This document shows positions 25,019-37,054 of a DNA stretch of 64,000 bases, one piece after another. The notes below the pieces were generated by a model, which worked only from the letters and a program-made list of their open reading frames with translations, searched no databases and was not told where the DNA came from. The stretch is taken from contig NZ_VTTI01000006.1 in assembly GCF_008641105.1 (NCBI RefSeq), positions 52,139 to 116,138 of the forward strand, read 5' to 3'. Both the position numbers and the translations under genes were made by a program. Every line of letters starts with the position of its first letter. Position 1 is the first letter of the stretch. This stretch comes from Halopseudomonas salina (GTDB lineage Bacteria; Pseudomonadota; Gammaproteobacteria; Pseudomonadales; Pseudomonadaceae).

Positions 25019-26305
25019 ATGACGCGTACCCTCTATAGTCTGTTTTTCACTTTGTGCATGCCCCTTGTTCTGCTTCGCTTGCTGCTCCGTGCCCGCAAGG
25101 CACCAGCCTATGCTCGGCGCTGGCATGAGCGGCTCGGCCTCGGCGGTGATCTGCGTCCCGATGGTATCTGGGTGCACGCGGTATCCGTGGGCGAAACCAT
25201 TGCTGCTGCGCCAATGGTCAGGGCGTTACTAGAGCGCTATCCGCAGCTGCCTGTCACCATTACCTGTATGACGCCGACAGGCTCGGAACAGATCCGCAAG
25301 CTGTTTGGTGACAGGGTCGGACATGCCTACCTGCCATATGATTTACCCTGGCTGCAAGGTCGTTTTATCAGCCGGCTGCGTCCGCGTATTGGGGTGATAA
25401 TGGAAACCGAGTTATGGCCAAACATGGTGCACGAGGCCAAGGCCGCCAATGTGCCGCTGGTCCTGGCCAATGCGCGGCTTTCCGAGCGATCCGCACGGGG
25501 TTATCAGCGTGTGGCCTGGCTGGTGCGACCGATGTTTGCTGCGCTTGACTGGGTGGCAGTGCAAACCCAGGCCGAAGCCCAGCGGTTTGCTCGTCTGGGG
25601 GTGGACCAGAGCGCGATGTCCATTACCGGCAGTATCAAGTTTGATCTACAGCCCGACCCGATTGTGCTTGAGCAGGCAGCAAGCCTGCGCGGGTTATGGG
25701 GCGATAGGCCGGTATGGATAGCGGCCAGCACCCATGGTGGGGAGGATGAGCAGGTGATCGCTGCGCATCGAGAGGTGTTGGCGCTGCATCCGGACGCGTT
25801 GCTGATCCTGGTGCCTCGGCATCCGGAAAGGTTCAGTGATGTGGCCAGATTGCTCGAGAGTGCGAATTTGAAGTTTATCAGGCGCAGCAGCGGTGAGATT
25901 CCGATGCGGGCAGACCAGGTTCTGCTTGGTGATAGCATGGGTGAGTTGTTGATGTTCTACGCATGCTCGGATGCCGCCTTTGTGGGTGGTTCTCTGATAG
26001 CCCACGGTGGACATAATTACCTGGAGCCCGCAGCGCTGGGCTTGCCGATCATATCAGGCCCGCACTCGTTCAATTTTACGGAAATCAGCGAACTGCTTGA
26101 GGGCGCGGGCGCATTGCAGCGTGTGCAGAACCAGGCCGAGCTGGCCGGCGCCGTTGCACATTTTTTGGCTGAACCGAAGGTGGCTCGACAGGCGGGTGCA
26201 GCGGGGCTGTCAGTAGTCAGGGACAATCAGGGGGCGCTGGAAAGACTTCTGGAGGGTATTGCCGTCAGGCTCGATCGTGACGCTGGCATTGACAGTCGTC
26301 ACTGA
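25019..26305 (+). CDS. waaA: 3-deoxy-D-manno-octulosonic acid (Kdo) transferase
   Basis: WaaA adds Kdo to lipid IVA, the step before the heptosyltransferases. The 428-residue GT30 protein has an N-terminal membrane anchor (about 3-22), the VHAVSVGETIAAAPMV motif with the proposed catalytic Glu, GVIMETELWPNM, ASTHGGEDEQV and VGGSLIAHGGHNYLEPAALGLPI in the CMP-Kdo-binding half. Length is standard. It starts at ATG 25019 and ends at TGA in 26303-26305, just ahead of a hairpin shared with the convergent tolC-like gene. Confidence 0.95.
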   Translation: MTRTLYSLFFTLCMPLVLLRLLLRARKAPAYARRWHERLGLGGDLRPDGIWVHAVSVGETIAAAPMVRALLERYPQLPVTITCMTPTGSEQIRKLFGDRVGHAYLPYDLPWLQGRFISRLRPRIGVIMETELWPNMVHEAKAANVPLVLANARLSERSARGYQRVAWLVRPMFAALDWVAVQTQAEAQRFARLGVDQSAMSITGSIKFDLQPDPIVLEQAASLRGLWGDRPVWIAASTHGGEDEQVIAAHREVLALHPDALLILVPRHPERFSDVARLLESANLKFIRRSSGEIPMRADQVLLGDSMGELLMFYACSDAAFVGGSLIAHGGHNYLEPAALGLPIISGPHSFNFTEISELLEGAGALQRVQNQAELAGAVAHFLAEPKVARQAGAAGLSVVRDNQGALERLLEGIAVRLDRDAGIDSRH

Positions 26306-26322
26306 GCGCTTCTGCTATGACA

Positions 26323-26348
26323 CCCCTCGCTGAACCTACAGCGAGGGG
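26323..26348. terminator. Bidirectional hairpin between waaA and tolC-like gene
   Basis: A perfect ten-base stem (26323-26332 with 26339-26348) and six-base loop lie between two convergent genes, 17 bases after waaA and 8 bases before the stop of the minus-strand gene. No run of T follows on either strand, so it is a terminator candidate rather than a classical intrinsic terminator. Confidence 0.6.
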
Positions 26349-26356
26349 CTGACAAG

Positions 26357-27865
26357 TCAAAACGTGCTGCGCACCGGTTCGTTGGTGGCGTCTGCATCCA
26401 TCTCGAACGGGCCGCCGCGCTCAACTGGCCCGTTGGGTTCTGCGGAGCCACTGCGTTCAACTGCAGGCCGTTGCATCGTCATGCTCTGAACCTCTTCCTC
26501 GTCAAATGGAGGAATGAAGTCTTCGTCAGGGTTGTATTGTGGGTCGAGCCACTGGGAGAGCTCCATGAGGTCTTCCGGACTCAGTGTGCCGGCGGCCTGC
26601 TTCAGTCGCAGCGTATCAATGATGTAGTTGTAGCGAGTGGTGTTGTAGTCGCGGACTGCTCGAAACAGGTTGCGCTCGGCTTCGAGAACGTCCACCACGT
26701 TGCGTGTGCCTACTTCGTACCCTGTCTGGGTCGCATCGCGGGCCGCCCGTGCAGAAATGATTGCCTGCCTGCGTGCTTCCACTTCCTCCACGCTGGAAGT
26801 GACCGTGCGGAACAGATTGCGCGTGCTCTCCACGACCTCACGCAACCTGGCTTCGCTCAGGCGCTCGCTCTGGCTCAGGCGATAGCCCGACTCGCGAACC
26901 TGAGAACTTCTACTTCCGCCTGTGAACAGCGGCAGGGTGACTTCGATACCGATGCTGGCCTGTTCCGTATCCCCATTTCTGTTTGTGGCGCCAAGGGGAA
27001 CACCGCCAAGATCGGCCCCACCACTACTGTGGTTGTAGCGGGCGAAGGCATCAACGGTGGGCGCAAATGTCGCCTTGCTGCTACGCAGTGTGTCCTCGGC
27101 CGTGTTCACGGCCAGTCGACTGGCTTGCAGGCTGAGATTCTGACTGGCTGCGGTATCTACCCACTCCTGCAGGTTCGCCGGGAGTGGCGGCATGATCGGC
27201 ATTTCGTGGCGTATGCCCGCCAGGCTGTCGTAGTCGCTCAGGGTCAAGCGTGTCAGCGCCTGGTAGCTGACCGTCAGATTGGTCTGTGCGGTCAACCGGG
27301 TAGCTCGGGCAGTGTCGTATCCAGCCAGCGCTTCGAGTACATCCGTGCGGGCGGACAGGCCGACTTCGAAACGTTCGCGTGCCTGGTCAAGCTGCCGTTC
27401 GAAGGCGTCTTCCTCGGCACGGGCGGTCGCCAGGTTGTCTGAGGCACGCAGCACATTGAAGTAGGCTTCGGCCACCTCGATGATCAGGTCCTGCTGAATG
27501 GCTGAAAACTCGACCATCGCCTGGGCAGTGACAGACTTGGCAGCTTGATAATTGAACCAGCGTTCGGCGCGGAACAAGGGTTGGGTCAGGTTGGCCTGGT
27601 AATAGTCAGTGTTGTAGGTGTCGTTGCCCTGACCTTCCACTTCAAGGCGCTCACGTGCAACGCCCGCACCCAGGCTGATATTGGGCAGCAGCAGGGCGCG
27701 TGCCTGGGGCAAGGCCTCTTGCCGCGCGAGCGTGTCCGCCTCGGCTGCGGCCAGATCGGCACTGTAAAGGAGGGCTTCCTGGTAAACGGTCATCAGGTCA
27801 GCCTGGGCGGCGGCCTGGCCTGAGAGTCCTGCCAGTACAATGGCAACGTAAAGAGGGCGCAGCAT
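26357..27865 (-). CDS. tolC: TolC-family outer membrane channel protein
   Basis: A 502-residue outer membrane efflux protein of the TolC type (PA4974-like). It begins with a signal peptide, MLRPLYVAIVLAGLSGQAAAQA, then two repeats of the TolC domain: DLMTVYQEALLYSADL, long helical coiled-coil segments, the LTQPLFRAERWFNYQAAK beta-strand region, and the second repeat with VTLPLFTGGSRSSQVRES and TGYEVGTRNVVDVLEAERNLF. Such trimers form the exit duct for type I secretion and RND efflux. ATG 27865 is chosen over 27901 because it gives the signal peptide and has AAGGAA upstream. The C-terminal 45 residues are acidic and probably disordered. It is divergent from thiC. Confidence 0.88.
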   Translation of the reverse strand: MLRPLYVAIVLAGLSGQAAAQADLMTVYQEALLYSADLAAAEADTLARQEALPQARALLLPNISLGAGVARERLEVEGQGNDTYNTDYYQANLTQPLFRAERWFNYQAAKSVTAQAMVEFSAIQQDLIIEVAEAYFNVLRASDNLATARAEEDAFERQLDQARERFEVGLSARTDVLEALAGYDTARATRLTAQTNLTVSYQALTRLTLSDYDSLAGIRHEMPIMPPLPANLQEWVDTAASQNLSLQASRLAVNTAEDTLRSSKATFAPTVDAFARYNHSSGGADLGGVPLGATNRNGDTEQASIGIEVTLPLFTGGSRSSQVRESGYRLSQSERLSEARLREVVESTRNLFRTVTSSVEEVEARRQAIISARAARDATQTGYEVGTRNVVDVLEAERNLFRAVRDYNTTRYNYIIDTLRLKQAAGTLSPEDLMELSQWLDPQYNPDEDFIPPFDEEEVQSMTMQRPAVERSGSAEPNGPVERGGPFEMDADATNEPVRSTF

Positions 27866-28001
27866 GCAGAGTTCCTTCGCATGGGAGAAATAATCAACCA
27901 AGGCTAAGGAGATGTCGGCTGGTGGTCAAGCAATGCTTGGGACCTGGTGCGGAACAAAGTGTTTCGCGCTCTCTCGTGTAGCTATGATAATCTGGTTGCT
28001 C

Positions 28002-30056
<2,055 letters not shown>

Positions 30057-30128
30057 AGCCTTGCCGAAGCCCCGGCAGGTGTGCGAGCTTAGTGCCTCAA
30101 ACGCACACATTGATCCGGGGGCTTCTGG

Positions 30129-30746
30129 TTGGACACCTTTACACGCGACGACGTCGAGATTATCCGCCGGGAAACCGGCTTCAACGGTTTCTATCGGATG
30201 GATATTCTTACCCTGCGCCATCGCCTTTTCCGGGGTGGCTGGGGGCCAGAGCTGCGGCGCGAGCTTTTCGTGCGCCGCGATGCCGTGTGTGTGCTGCCCT
30301 ATGATCCCTGGACTGACTCGGTTGTGCTGCTTGAGCAGGTGCGGGTCGGCGCATTGGACAAGAGCGAACGGCCCTGGCTGATTGAGCTGGTCGCCGGTTT
30401 GTTTGACGCTGGTGAAAGTCCGGAAGAGGTGGCCCATCGCGAGGCGCGCGAGGAGGCCGATCTGACGTTGTTGAAATTGCTGCCGATTACCCGCTACTAC
30501 CCGTCGCCGGGAGGTAGTGATGAACGCGTACACTTGTATTGCGCGCTGGTCGATAGCAGGGGTATTGGCGGCATTCATGGCCTGGACTCCGAGGGTGAGG
30601 ATATTCGCGTTAGCGTCTGGCCGCGAACCGACGCGATCAAGGCCATGGAAAACGGTCAGATTGATAACGCGGCGAGCATAATCGGGCTGCAATGGTTGAG
30701 CATGCATTCTGCGCATTTGCGCGAAGAGGCGGGCGCACAGCCATGA
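30129..30746 (+). CDS. nudF: ADP-ribose pyrophosphatase (Nudix hydrolase)
   Basis: NudF hydrolyses ADP-ribose to AMP and ribose 5-phosphate. The 205-residue protein has the ADPRase-type N-terminus (DVEIIRRETGFNGFYRMD), ELVAGLFDAGESPEEVAHREAREEADLTLL with the Nudix box (G-x5-E-x7-REA-x-EEA), and YYPSPGGSDERVHLYCA, the loop characteristic of this subgroup. An in-frame stop at 30111 leaves the TTG at 30129, preceded by GGGGG, as the only plausible full-length start. The stop overlaps the next ATG (ATGA). The same nudF, DUF1249, cpdA order is common in gammaproteobacteria. Confidence 0.92.
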   Translation: MDTFTRDDVEIIRRETGFNGFYRMDILTLRHRLFRGGWGPELRRELFVRRDAVCVLPYDPWTDSVVLLEQVRVGALDKSERPWLIELVAGLFDAGESPEEVAHREAREEADLTLLKLLPITRYYPSPGGSDERVHLYCALVDSRGIGGIHGLDSEGEDIRVSVWPRTDAIKAMENGQIDNAASIIGLQWLSMHSAHLREEAGAQP

Positions 30747-31198
30747 ATGCCCTGCGCAAGCCTCGCTATAAGGTCGATTTGGTTGGCCTCCAGGCTGTAT
30801 GCGAAGCCAATTATTGGCGGTTGACCAGGCTGATGCCGGATATGGCCAACGCTGACTATCTGAGACTGTTGGTCGAAGCGGAGGACGGCCAATCGCAAAG
30901 CCTCAGTCTCCACGTGCTTGAGCGGTGTCGTTACACCACCACACTGCGCCTGACTCATCAGCGCGAACATGAATGGCTTACGCCGCCGAGCATGGAGGTG
31001 CGGCTTTACCATGATGCCGGGATGGCGGAGGTTGTGGCAGCCTACAATCGCCGGCGCTTCCGCGGGGTGTATCCCTATCCGAATGAACAGATGCTGCAGC
31101 CTGATGAGAAATTCCAGCTCAATCAGTTTCTTGGTGAATGGCTCGGCTATTGCCAGCAGTATGGGCGCAGCGCCCAGCCTGTTATCATTCAGCGGTGA
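30743..31198 (+). CDS. DUF1249 family protein
   Basis: A 151-residue small protein of the DUF1249 (YqiB) family. Recognisable sequence includes KVDLVGLQAVCEANYWRLTRLMP, VLERCRYTTTLRLTHQ, RLYHDAGMAEVVAAYNRRRF and YPYPNEQMLQPDEKFQLNQFLGEWL, which are the conserved blocks of this family. Biochemical function is unknown. ATG 30743 overlapping the nudF stop is taken; the frame is open to 30692 but that would bury the start in nudF. It lies between nudF and cpdA, the standard neighbourhood. Confidence 0.88.
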   Translation: MNALRKPRYKVDLVGLQAVCEANYWRLTRLMPDMANADYLRLLVEAEDGQSQSLSLHVLERCRYTTTLRLTHQREHEWLTPPSMEVRLYHDAGMAEVVAAYNRRRFRGVYPYPNEQMLQPDEKFQLNQFLGEWLGYCQQYGRSAQPVIIQR

Positions 31199-31304
31199 TG
31201 TTGCATGCCACCCGGAATATGCCCGGGCTGTTAACCAGTCGCTGGAATCAGCGCCATCTTGTTGCCATCATAGGCGAACAACAGTGACCAGGAGCAGGTG
31301 ATAG

Positions 31305-32117
31305 ATGTTGTCACCGATAGGAAATCAATCAGACACAATCTGCATCGTGCAGCTTACGGATTCGCATCTGTATGCAGATCCCGATGCGGACCTCTTGGGT
31401 CTGGATACTCACGCCAGCCTGCGTGCGGTAGTCGATCTGGTACGCGATGAGGTGCCGCAGATGGATCTCGTTCTGGCCACGGGTGATATTGCTCAGGACG
31501 GTAACGAACGTGCCTACCACCGATTCATCGAGATTGTTGACGCTCTGCCGGCACCTTGCTGCTGGATTCCCGGTAATCACGATGACGCAGCGGTCATGGC
31601 TCGCATTGGTGCAGACTCAGGCCTGACCCAGGAATGGGTCGACGCCGGTAATTGGCGTATTGTGCTGCTTGACTCGAGTATTCCGGGCACGGTGGCTGGC
31701 CACCTGGCGGCGCAGCAGCTGAGCATCCTGCAACAGGCCATCGATAGCGCGGGCGAGCGTTTTGTCATGGTCTGCCTGCATCATCATCCGGTTCCGATCG
31801 GGTGTGACTGGATGGACCCGCTGGGGTTGCTTAATGCGAATGATCTCTGGGCGCGGTTGCACACTCACAAGAACGTCAAGGTGGTTCTCTGGGGGCATAT
31901 TCATCAGGAACTGGACCAGCAGCTTGAGGGGATTCGTCTGCTTGCTACGCCGTCGACCTGCGTACAGTTCGCCAGTCATAGCTCGGACTTTGCCACCGAC
32001 ACGCAGGCGCCGGGTTACCGCACCCTGATGTTGCTGCCAGATGGGCAGGTTGAAACAAGCGTGTCGCGTCTGGAATCAGGACGTTTTCTACCCGACCCGG
32101 GCGCGGTAGGATACTGA
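31305..32117 (+). CDS. cpdA: 3',5'-cyclic-AMP phosphodiesterase CpdA
   Basis: CpdA degrades cAMP and so lowers Vfr/CRP signalling. The 270-residue metallophosphoesterase carries all metal-binding blocks: QLTDSHLYAD, LATGDIAQDGNE, WIPGNHDD, CLHHHPVPIG and WGHIHQE. ATG 31305 has GGAG upstream. In P. aeruginosa and E. coli a yqiA esterase gene follows cpdA; here only 138 non-coding bases separate it from parE, so yqiA is missing at this site. Confidence 0.94.
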   Translation: MLSPIGNQSDTICIVQLTDSHLYADPDADLLGLDTHASLRAVVDLVRDEVPQMDLVLATGDIAQDGNERAYHRFIEIVDALPAPCCWIPGNHDDAAVMARIGADSGLTQEWVDAGNWRIVLLDSSIPGTVAGHLAAQQLSILQQAIDSAGERFVMVCLHHHPVPIGCDWMDPLGLLNANDLWARLHTHKNVKVVLWGHIHQELDQQLEGIRLLATPSTCVQFASHSSDFATDTQAPGYRTLMLLPDGQVETSVSRLESGRFLPDPGAVGY

Positions 32118-32255
32118 ACTCCACCGCGCCGGAAACAATTAACTGCTGCTCCGGCATGGACGCGATTACGGGGTCGCACCTTTGATTTACGCGTTATTAT
32201 CCCGTGAATGTTACTCTCCCCCGCATGACAAGAATCAAGGATAACCAGGCAGCCT

Positions 32256-34151
32256 ATGTCTCAATCGACCTATAACGCCGATGCACTGGAAGTTCTCAGT
32301 GGTCTGGACCCGGTGCGCCGCCGCCCGGGGATGTACACCGACACCACCAGACCCAATCACCTGGCCCAGGAAGTGATCGACAACAGTGTAGATGAAGCAC
32401 TGGCCGGGCATGCCCGTCGACTTTCGGTCATCCTGCACGCCGACAACGCTCTGGAAGTATCCGATGACGGTCGTGGTATGCCGGTGGACATGCACGCCGA
32501 GGAGGGCGTCTCCGGGGTGGAGCTGATCTTTACCCGGCTGCATGCCGGCGGCAAGTTTTCCAGCAAGAACTACATGTTCTCAGGCGGCCTCCATGGTGTG
32601 GGCATTTCGGTGGTCAATGCGCTCTCGCTGCGCGTTGACGTGCGGGTGCGCCGTGACGGCCAGGAATACGCCATGGCCTTCGAAAACGGCGAAAAGGTCA
32701 CCGAGCTGGAGATTATTGGTACCGTTGGCAAGCGCAATACGGGCACCACTGTCACCTTCCACCCCAATCCCGATTATTTCGATTCTCCCAAATTCAGTAT
32801 CAGCCGCCTGAAACACCTGCTCAAGGCCAAGGCAGTACTCTGTCCGGGTCTCACGGTCGAGTTTGATGATCGTCAGTCCGGTGAGCAGCACACCTGGTTT
32901 TACGAGGACGGTCTGCGCGATTACCTGATGGATTCCTGCGCCGAATGGCCAAAGCTGCCGGAGGAGCCATTTACCGGCAGCCTCAAGGCGCGTCAGGAAA
33001 CAGTCGACTGGGCAGTGCTCTGGTTGCCGGAAGGCGGAGATCTGGTGCAGGAAAGCTACGTCAACCTGATCCCTACCGCTCAGGGCGGCACTCACGTGAA
33101 CGGTTTGCGTGCCGGGTTGCTGGACGCTATCCGTGAGTTCTGCGAGTTCCGCAATCTGCTGCCGCGGGGAGTGAAACTGGCCCCGGAGGATATCTGGGAG
33201 CGCGTCAGCTATGTTTTGTCGCTGAAAATGGCCGAAGCGCAATTTTCCGGTCAGACCAAGGAGCGCTTGTCTTCGCGTGAGTCTGCTGCATTCGTTTCAG
33301 GTGTGGTCAAGGACGCCTTCAGTCTCTGGCTCAATCAGCATGCGGATATCGGTATGCTGATCGCTGAGCTGGCGATCAATCACGCCGGGCGCCGGCTCAA
33401 GGCGGGCAAGAAGATCGAACGCAAGCGCATCACCCAGGGCCCTGCATTGCCAGGCAAGCTGGCTGATTGTGCGGGGCAGGACAGTCGCCGCTCCGAACTC
33501 TTCCTGGTCGAGGGTGATTCTGCCGGCGGTAGCGCCAAGCAGGCGCGGGACAAGGAGTTTCAGGCGGTCATGCCGCTACGTGGCAAGATTCTCAATACCT
33601 GGGAAGTAGACTCTGGCGAAGTACTGGCCTCCCAGGAGGTCCATGACATAGCTGTGGCTATCGGGGTCGACCCGGGTTCGCCGGATCTGCTGCAATTGCG
33701 CTATGGCAAAATCTGCATCCTGGCTGATGCCGACTCGGATGGTCTGCACATTGCAACGCTGTTGTGCGCCCTGTTCGTCAAGCATTTCCAACCATTGGTC
33801 GCTGCGGGACATGTGTTCGTGGCGATGCCACCGCTGTACCGGATCGATATTGGCAAGGAGTTGTTCTACGCGTTGGATGATGCGGAAAAACAGGGCATCC
33901 TCGATCGTATCGAAGCCGAGGGTAAACGCGGCAAGATTCAGGTAACGCGATTCAAGGGTCTAGGCGAGATGAATCCGCTGCAACTGCGTGAAACCACCAT
34001 GGCGCCAGATACAAGGCGCCTGGTGCAGTTGACCATTGATGATATGCCGGGCACCGAAGCCCTTATGGACATGCTCCTGTCGAAGAAGCGTGCGCCGGAC
34101 CGCAAAATCTGGCTGGAAAGCAAGGGCGACATGGCGGAAGTACTTTTGTGA
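32256..34151 (+). CDS. parE: DNA topoisomerase IV subunit B
   Basis: ParE is the ATPase subunit of topoisomerase IV, which decatenates daughter chromosomes. The 631-residue protein has the GHKL ATPase domain (RRPGMYTD, EVIDNSVDEALAGHA, SDDGRGMPVDMH, SGGLHGVGISVVNAL), the transducer domain (QGGTHVNGLR), and the TOPRIM region (LVEGDSAGGSAKQARD, ADADSDGLHIATLL, QVTRFKGLGEMN). Length is normal for the gammaproteobacterial protein. The partner gene parC is two genes downstream, as in P. aeruginosa. Confidence 0.96.
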   Translation: MSQSTYNADALEVLSGLDPVRRRPGMYTDTTRPNHLAQEVIDNSVDEALAGHARRLSVILHADNALEVSDDGRGMPVDMHAEEGVSGVELIFTRLHAGGKFSSKNYMFSGGLHGVGISVVNALSLRVDVRVRRDGQEYAMAFENGEKVTELEIIGTVGKRNTGTTVTFHPNPDYFDSPKFSISRLKHLLKAKAVLCPGLTVEFDDRQSGEQHTWFYEDGLRDYLMDSCAEWPKLPEEPFTGSLKARQETVDWAVLWLPEGGDLVQESYVNLIPTAQGGTHVNGLRAGLLDAIREFCEFRNLLPRGVKLAPEDIWERVSYVLSLKMAEAQFSGQTKERLSSRESAAFVSGVVKDAFSLWLNQHADIGMLIAELAINHAGRRLKAGKKIERKRITQGPALPGKLADCAGQDSRRSELFLVEGDSAGGSAKQARDKEFQAVMPLRGKILNTWEVDSGEVLASQEVHDIAVAIGVDPGSPDLLQLRYGKICILADADSDGLHIATLLCALFVKHFQPLVAAGHVFVAMPPLYRIDIGKELFYALDDAEKQGILDRIEAEGKRGKIQVTRFKGLGEMNPLQLRETTMAPDTRRLVQLTIDDMPGTEALMDMLLSKKRAPDRKIWLESKGDMAEVLL

Positions 34152-34192
34152 GCTGCAATTAACGCGGACTTAACCGCCTGGAGAGCTGGCCC

Positions 34193-34711
34193 TTGAGCGA
34201 GACCGGATCAACACAACGCATCGGCAAGGTCATGATGATTCTTGCCTGGGTTATCGGGCTCGGTCTGGCGGCTATGTGGTTTTCCGGCCTAGAGGAGCAG
34301 AGGCTCAATCCGAATCGGGCCCCCGAATCGATTGCCACCGACGGCGGTATCGAAGTGCACCTTGAATCCAACCCCCAGGGGCATTATCTGATGACGGGCG
34401 CAATCAATGGTCAGGAGGTGACTTTCCTGCTCGACACGGGTGCCACCTTCGTTGCAGTTCCGGCCAATCTGGCCAAGCGTCTGGGATTGCCCGAAGGGCG
34501 GCGCATAACCGTGACTACGGCCAACGGTAATGCCGACAGCTTCACCACCCGCATTGATACATTACAGCTGGGTGCGATCCGGCTGAACGACGTCAATGCC
34601 GGTATTGTGCCTGGTATGGACGGCGAAGAGATTCTGCTCGGAATGAGCGCGCTGCGTCAGCTGGATTTTACCCAGCGCGGCGGACAACTGATATTGCGTC
34701 AGCATCGCTGA
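34193..34711 (+). CDS. Membrane-anchored retropepsin-like aspartic protease (TIGR02281 type)
   Basis: A 172-residue protein with one N-terminal membrane helix (about 11-30, MMILAWVIGLGLAAMW) and a retropepsin-like domain: VTFLLDTGATFVAVP holding the DTGA active-site motif, ITVTTANGNADSF flap-like loop, and ILLGMSALRQLDF. The family is called clan AA aspartic protease. The domain probably faces the periplasm. Its target is unknown. Start is TTG 34193 with GGAGAG upstream. It lies between parE and parC with short gaps, so it is probably co-transcribed with both. Confidence 0.86.
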   Translation: MSETGSTQRIGKVMMILAWVIGLGLAAMWFSGLEEQRLNPNRAPESIATDGGIEVHLESNPQGHYLMTGAINGQEVTFLLDTGATFVAVPANLAKRLGLPEGRRITVTTANGNADSFTTRIDTLQLGAIRLNDVNAGIVPGMDGEEILLGMSALRQLDFTQRGGQLILRQHR

Positions 34712-34759
34712 CACACGTTGGCGGGTCAGCCTGCCAGCTATGCCAAACAGAGGATATGT

Positions 34760-37054
34760 ATGAGTGACAGTCTGGATCTGAGTATGGATGGGGTCGAGCG
34801 TCGGGCATTGTCTGCTTTCACCGAGGAAGCCTACCTCAACTACTCCATGTACGTGATCATGGATCGCGCCCTGCCGCACATTGGTGACGGCCTCAAGCCG
34901 GTGCAGCGGCGCATCATCTATGCAATGAGCGAGCTCGGACTCAGCGCCACCTCCAAGCACAAGAAATCCGCCCGCACCATCGGCGACGTGCTGGGCAAAT
35001 ATCACCCCCATGGCGACTCGGCCTGTTACGAGGCCATGGTGCTGATGGCTCAGCCGTTCTCCTACCGCTATACGCTGGTTGACGGTCAGGGTAACTGGGG
35101 TGCGCCTGATGATCCCAAATCCTTCGCAGCGATGCGTTATACCGAGGCGCGCCTGGCCCGCTACAGTGAGGTATTGCTGACCGAAGTAGGGCAGGGCACG
35201 GTTGACTGGCAACCCAACTTCGACGGCACCCTGGATGAGCCCATGGTGTTGCCTGCCCGGTTGCCGAATCTGCTGCTCAACGGTACCACCGGTATTGCCG
35301 TGGGTATGGCGACTGATGTACCGCCACATAACCTGCGTGAAGTAGCCGCCGCCTGTGTGCGACTGCTGGATGACCCGGGGGCGGGGCTCGACGAGCTGAT
35401 GGAGCACATCCAGGGCCCCGATTACCCCACAGAGGCTGAAATCATTACGCCGCGCAGCGACCTGCTGAAGATGTATGCCAGCGGTCGCGGCTCGGTCAAG
35501 GCCCGCGCGGTATGGACGCGTGAAGACGGCGATATCGTCATCACTGCGCTGCCGCATCAGGTATCGGGTTCCAAGGTACTGGAGCAGATAGCCGCGCAGA
35601 TGCAGGCGAAAAAACTGCCAATGGTAGCTGACCTGCGCGATGAGTCTGATCACGAAAACCCCACCCGCATCGTCATTGTGCCGCGCTCCAATAGGGTGGA
35701 TGCCGAAGAACTGATGCAGCACCTGTTTGCCACCACCGAGCTGGAGCACAGCTACCGGATCAATATGAACGTGATCGGCACCGATGGCCGGCCGGCGGTG
35801 AAGGATCTGCGCGGACTGATCGGTGAGTGGCTGGGTTTTCGCATATCCACAGTGCGTCGCCGCCTGCAGTTTCGCCTCGATAAAGTGCTGGCGCGCTTGC
35901 ATCTGTTGGAAGGTTTGATGATCGCGATGCTCAATCTGGACGAGGTGATTCATATCATCCGTACCGAAGAGCATCCGCGGGCCGAGCTGATGAGCCGTTT
36001 TGCCCTGAGCGAACTGCAGGCGGACTACATTCTCGATACTCGTCTGCGTCAGTTGGCCCGCCTGGAAGAGATGAAGATTCGCGGTGAGCAGGATGCGCTG
36101 GCCGAGGAGCGTGACAAGCTGCAGGCCTTGCTGGGCAGCGACAAGCTGCTGCGCAATCTGGTTCGTGATGAGTTGATTGCCGATGGCGAGACCTACGGTG
36201 ATGACCGCCGCTCGCCGCTGGTCGAGCGGCGTGAGGCGAAGGCCCTATCAGAGACCGAACTGTTGCCCTCGGAGCCGGTTACCGTGGTGCTCTCGGAAAA
36301 GGGCTGGGTGCGCTGCGCCAAGGGGCATGACGTGGATGGCGCCAGCCTGGCCTACAAGGCGGGTGACGCCTTTCTGGCGCAGGCTAGCGGTCGCTCGAAT
36401 CAGCAGGTGGTATTCATCGACTCGACCGGCCGCAGTTATTCTCTGCTGGCCCATACCCTGCCGTCTGCACGGGGCCAGGGCGAGCCGCTGACCGGGCGAT
36501 TAAACCCCGTACCGGGTGCGCGTTTTGAAAGTGTTTTGATGCCCGATGATCAGGCCTTGTACCTGCTGGCATCCGATGCAGGCTATGGCTTCGTTGCCCA
36601 GGGCGCAGATCTGCTGGCGAAAAACAAGAATGGTAAAGCCCTGCTGTCGGTGCCTGAGGGGGGCAAGGTGATGAACCCCGTGGCAATAGCCAATGGCAAG
36701 GAAGATCAGGTTGTCGCAGTGTCGAATGAGGGGCGTTTACTGGTCTTTCCCCTGGCCGATCTGCCAAGACTGGCCAAGGGCAAGGGTAACAAGATTCTCT
36801 CGGTGCCTTCTGCGCGGGTGAAGAGCCGTGAAGAGTATGTGCTGGATATTGCGGTGCTGCCACGCGAGGCCAATCTGGTGCTCGCCGCCGGTAAACGCAC
36901 TCTGACCTTGCGGCCCAGCGATCTCGAGCATTACCGGGGGGAGCGCGGCCGGCGTGGCAACAAGTTGCCACGCGGCTTTCAGAAGGTGGATCAGGTCAGC
37001 GTGGAGCAGGGTAAAGGTGCTGTCAGTGCGGACGCTGATGGTAAAAGTGCGTGA
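34760..37054 (+). CDS. parC: DNA topoisomerase IV subunit A
   Basis: ParC is the DNA-breaking subunit of topoisomerase IV. The 764-residue protein has the winged-helix/tower core: [42 protein letters not shown] with the catalytic Tyr127, and a C-terminal beta-pinwheel region ending in [13 protein letters not shown]. Ser87 and Glu91 in the quinolone region are the wild-type residues of P. aeruginosa ParC. ATG 34760 is preceded by AGAGGA; a longer frame from 34718 has no support. The 3' end overlaps a convergent gene by 32 bases. Confidence 0.96.
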   Translation: MSDSLDLSMDGVERRALSAFTEEAYLNYSMYVIMDRALPHIGDGLKPVQRRIIYAMSELGLSATSKHKKSARTIGDVLGKYHPHGDSACYEAMVLMAQPFSYRYTLVDGQGNWGAPDDPKSFAAMRYTEARLARYSEVLLTEVGQGTVDWQPNFDGTLDEPMVLPARLPNLLLNGTTGIAVGMATDVPPHNLREVAAACVRLLDDPGAGLDELMEHIQGPDYPTEAEIITPRSDLLKMYASGRGSVKARAVWTREDGDIVITALPHQVSGSKVLEQIAAQMQAKKLPMVADLRDESDHENPTRIVIVPRSNRVDAEELMQHLFATTELEHSYRINMNVIGTDGRPAVKDLRGLIGEWLGFRISTVRRRLQFRLDKVLARLHLLEGLMIAMLNLDEVIHIIRTEEHPRAELMSRFALSELQADYILDTRLRQLARLEEMKIRGEQDALAEERDKLQALLGSDKLLRNLVRDELIADGETYGDDRRSPLVERREAKALSETELLPSEPVTVVLSEKGWVRCAKGHDVDGASLAYKAGDAFLAQASGRSNQQVVFIDSTGRSYSLLAHTLPSARGQGEPLTGRLNPVPGARFESVLMPDDQALYLLASDAGYGFVAQGADLLAKNKNGKALLSVPEGGKVMNPVAIANGKEDQVVAVSNEGRLLVFPLADLPRLAKGKGNKILSVPSARVKSREEYVLDIAVLPREANLVLAAGKRTLTLRPSDLEHYRGERGRRGNKLPRGFQKVDQVSVEQGKGAVSADADGKSA

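Noticed and set aside
26471..27442. 323-codon plus-strand frame over the tolC-like gene
   Set aside because: Antisense to an established outer membrane protein gene; translation shows no known domain.
34562..35974. 470-codon minus-strand frame over parC
   Set aside because: Antisense to the catalytic core of parC, with no domain; a GC-driven open frame.
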